13,944 nt of DNA from Pseudomonadota bacterium (GTDB lineage: Bacteria > Pseudomonadota > Gammaproteobacteria > Halothiobacillales > Halothiobacillaceae): assembly GCA_021795795.1 (NCBI GenBank), contig JAJYPA010000181.1:1-13944 (forward strand), read 5' to 3'. Within the stretch, counting starts at the first letter, position 1; each line of letters begins with the position of its first letter. The notes under the pieces are model-generated. The model saw nothing but the letters and a program-made list of their open reading frames with translations, searched no databases and was not told the DNA's origin. A program made the translations under genes and the position numbers. Below, piece by piece: positions 13,196-13,944 of the stretch.

Positions 13196-13405
13196 ATGGA
13201 AACCGACACCATCACCCAGCAAAACGGGTTACAACAGCAGGAATGGCCGGACGCGGGCCACCCCCAACCAACCGGCCCAGGCACCCCCGGTGAAGGCGGG
13301 ATCCTGGTGGTCCCCCCTCTGGACTCGGAAACCACCATGGACCGGCCCAGCATGGATGGCCCAGGCATGAGCGGGGGCGGATCCGAAATAGAGATTGAGT
13401 GGTAG
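13196..13405 (+). CDS. Small Pro/Gly-rich acidic hypothetical protein
   Basis: This 69-aa, low-complexity protein (Gln-rich start, then GHPQPTGPGTPGEGG and MDRPSMDGPGMSGGG) ends in the alternating EIEIEW. It looks disordered. The ATG at 13196 is preferred over 13184 because GGAGA (13186-13190) is well placed for it. It lies 30 bases after trwC and is probably co-transcribed. No family is recognised; it could be a partner of the relaxase or an unneeded ORF. Codon composition resembles trwC. Confidence 0.45.
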   Translation: METDTITQQNGLQQQEWPDAGHPQPTGPGTPGEGGILVVPPLDSETTMDRPSMDGPGMSGGGSEIEIEW

Positions 13406-13410
13406 CTGTC

Positions 13411-13464
13411 GATTTGGCATCACCGTATCAGAATATGAGACAGGCGCGTCACGTTTTCTGATAC
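13411..13464. promoter_or_regulatory. Copy F of the shared motif with a 9-bp inverted repeat
   Basis: ATTTGGCAT, CACCG, TATCAG starts just after the stop at 13405. Its TATA-like half forms one arm of GTATCAGAA (13425-13433) / TTCTGATAC (13456-13464), a perfect 9-bp inverted repeat with a 22-base spacer. No start codon with a ribosome site follows on the plus strand before 13768, so this copy may drive a non-coding transcript or be a repressor site. Confidence 0.45.
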
Positions 13465-13579
13465 ACCTACATAACCGCCAAGCCGGCCAGTGGCGATAAA
13501 CGCCGGCAGTCACATACTGGCTTGTACCTCCTTCCCCAGGGATGCGACCGACTCGCCGCCGTAAGCGGCCCCATCTTCC

Positions 13580-13625
13580 TAACCCAGAAATAACCCAAAT
13601 GGTTATGCTCTGGGTTATTTTTTTA
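13580..13625 (+). terminator. Rho-independent terminator
   Basis: AATAACCCA (13589-13597) pairs with TGGGTTATT (13611-13619), followed by a continuous T-run to 13624. An alternative 9-bp pairing, TAACCCAGA (13580-13588) with TCTGGGTTA (13609-13617), uses the same right arm. This is the clearest terminator in the window and likely ends the trw transcript. The preceding part of this gene-free stretch (13465-13579) holds short GC-rich inverted repeats (for example GGCG-ATAAA-CGCC near 13491) and no supported gene. Confidence 0.75.
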
Positions 13626-13632
13626 TAACCGT

Positions 13633-13687
13633 CTGGGTTCCTGTTTGGTTCCGTTTTCAAAACCAATTTGGTTTCCACTTGGTTTCC
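13633..13687 (+). repeat. Four imperfect TTGGTTYCC direct repeats
   Basis: CTGGGTTCC (13633-13641), TTTGGTTCC (13644-13652), TTTGGTTTCC (13667-13676) and CTTGGTTTCC (13678-13687) are closely spaced. AAACCAA (13660-13666) forms an inverted partner with the third copy. They lie between the terminator and motif copy G, so they may be binding sites for a regulator of the next gene. Confidence 0.5.
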
Positions 13688-13714
13688 CACGCCCAAAAAC
13701 CCCGCAAAAATTTT

Positions 13715-13740
13715 AATTTGGCAGTTCCCTATTGATGAAC
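13715..13740 (+). promoter_or_regulatory. Copy G of AATTTGGCA...TATA motif
   Basis: AATTTGGCAG, TTCCC, TATTGATGAAC. It lies 53 bases before the ATG at 13768 and matches copy E almost to the ribosome site (GATGAACAC, then AAGGAG). Confidence 0.6.
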
Positions 13741-13767
13741 ACCCACTCAATAGAAGGAGCAACACCA

Positions 13768-13944
13768 ATGAACAAGAACACCTACGAAGCCCAACTGGCA
13801 GCAAATTTCGTGTCGTCCGAGATCCGCCGCAGCGGCCTCAATCAGTTTGAACGCATGAAGAAATTGAAGGCGGTATTCAATGCCGACAGTTTCACCATGC
13901 AGGAATTGACGGAGGTCCTGGCCCCTGACTGGAAAAGCCCCGAG
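13768..13944 (+). CDS. Small hypothetical protein, 3'-truncated by window edge
   Basis: Fifty-nine codons are open to the window end. The product starts MNKNTYEAQLAANFVSSEI and looks helical and soluble (SGLNQFERMKKLKAVFNADSFTMQELTEVLAPDW). The ATG at 13768 has AGAAGGAG at 13752-13759 and a full upstream copy of the shared motif. The family is not recognised. The combination 'shared motif, strong ribosome site, small gene' matches the genes at 5646, 5902 and 7683. Confidence 0.6.
   Translation, partial: MNKNTYEAQLAANFVSSEIRRSGLNQFERMKKLKAVFNADSFTMQELTEVLAPDWKSPE

Noticed and set aside
13496..13540. Perfect AAGGAGGT on the minus strand followed by ATGTGA
   Set aside because: The ATG is followed at once by a stop. 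The GTG alternative gives an unconvincing frame running antisense through the small gene at 13196; treated as chance.

Overview
The window looks like part of a self-transmissible or mobilizable plasmid (or a plasmid-derived element) of a Gram-negative bacterium, most likely a pseudomonadote. The evidence is an IncQ-like replication module (RepA helicase, RepC-like initiator, iterons) and an IncW/R388-like DNA-processing module (TrwA, TrwB, TrwC homologues in the R388 order), plus a lipoprotein with a classical lipobox. I cannot name the genus. No T4SS, partition or primase gene lies in the window; they would have to be outside it.

Layout. 1-1341: 3' part of repA and a complete overlapping repC-like gene. 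1321-1611: probable oriV, with iterons at a strict 21-bp period that begin inside the repC-like gene, a short TATAGGC array, an AT-rich stretch and two strong hairpins. 1648-4470, minus strand: accessory cargo made of a DUF2971 protein and a tightly coupled three-gene operon ending in a PIN-domain nuclease; both gene junctions are TTGA stop/start overlaps. 4495-6977, plus strand: a glycine-zipper lipoprotein and six small genes, four of them secreted or membrane proteins. 6978-7259: a gene-free, hairpin-rich interval that is the best oriT candidate. 7260-13166: trwA, a very acidic 57-aa protein, trwB and trwC. 13196-13944: a small Pro/Gly-rich ORF, a terminator, a repeat cluster and the start of another small gene.

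The most unusual feature is a recurring intergenic motif of about 25 bp, AATTTGGCA, then 6-7 bases, then a TATA-like block and RTGAA. It recurs on the plus strand at 4443, 5569, 5830, 7637 and 13715, with variant copies at 7184, 9727 and 13411. Most copies lie 45-80 bp before a start codon. This suggests that one plasmid-specific regulator or transcription mode links the small-gene cluster, the acidic protein and the relaxosome genes. A second recurring theme is a hairpin placed just before a Shine-Dalgarno sequence, including a 21-base leader that is identical before the gene at 5902 and before trwC.

Working model (inference): RepA/RepC act on the iterons to replicate the plasmid. TrwA and TrwC act at the region before trwA, and TrwB passes the relaxase-DNA complex to a T4SS encoded elsewhere. 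The minus-strand cargo is a candidate toxin-antitoxin or defence module.
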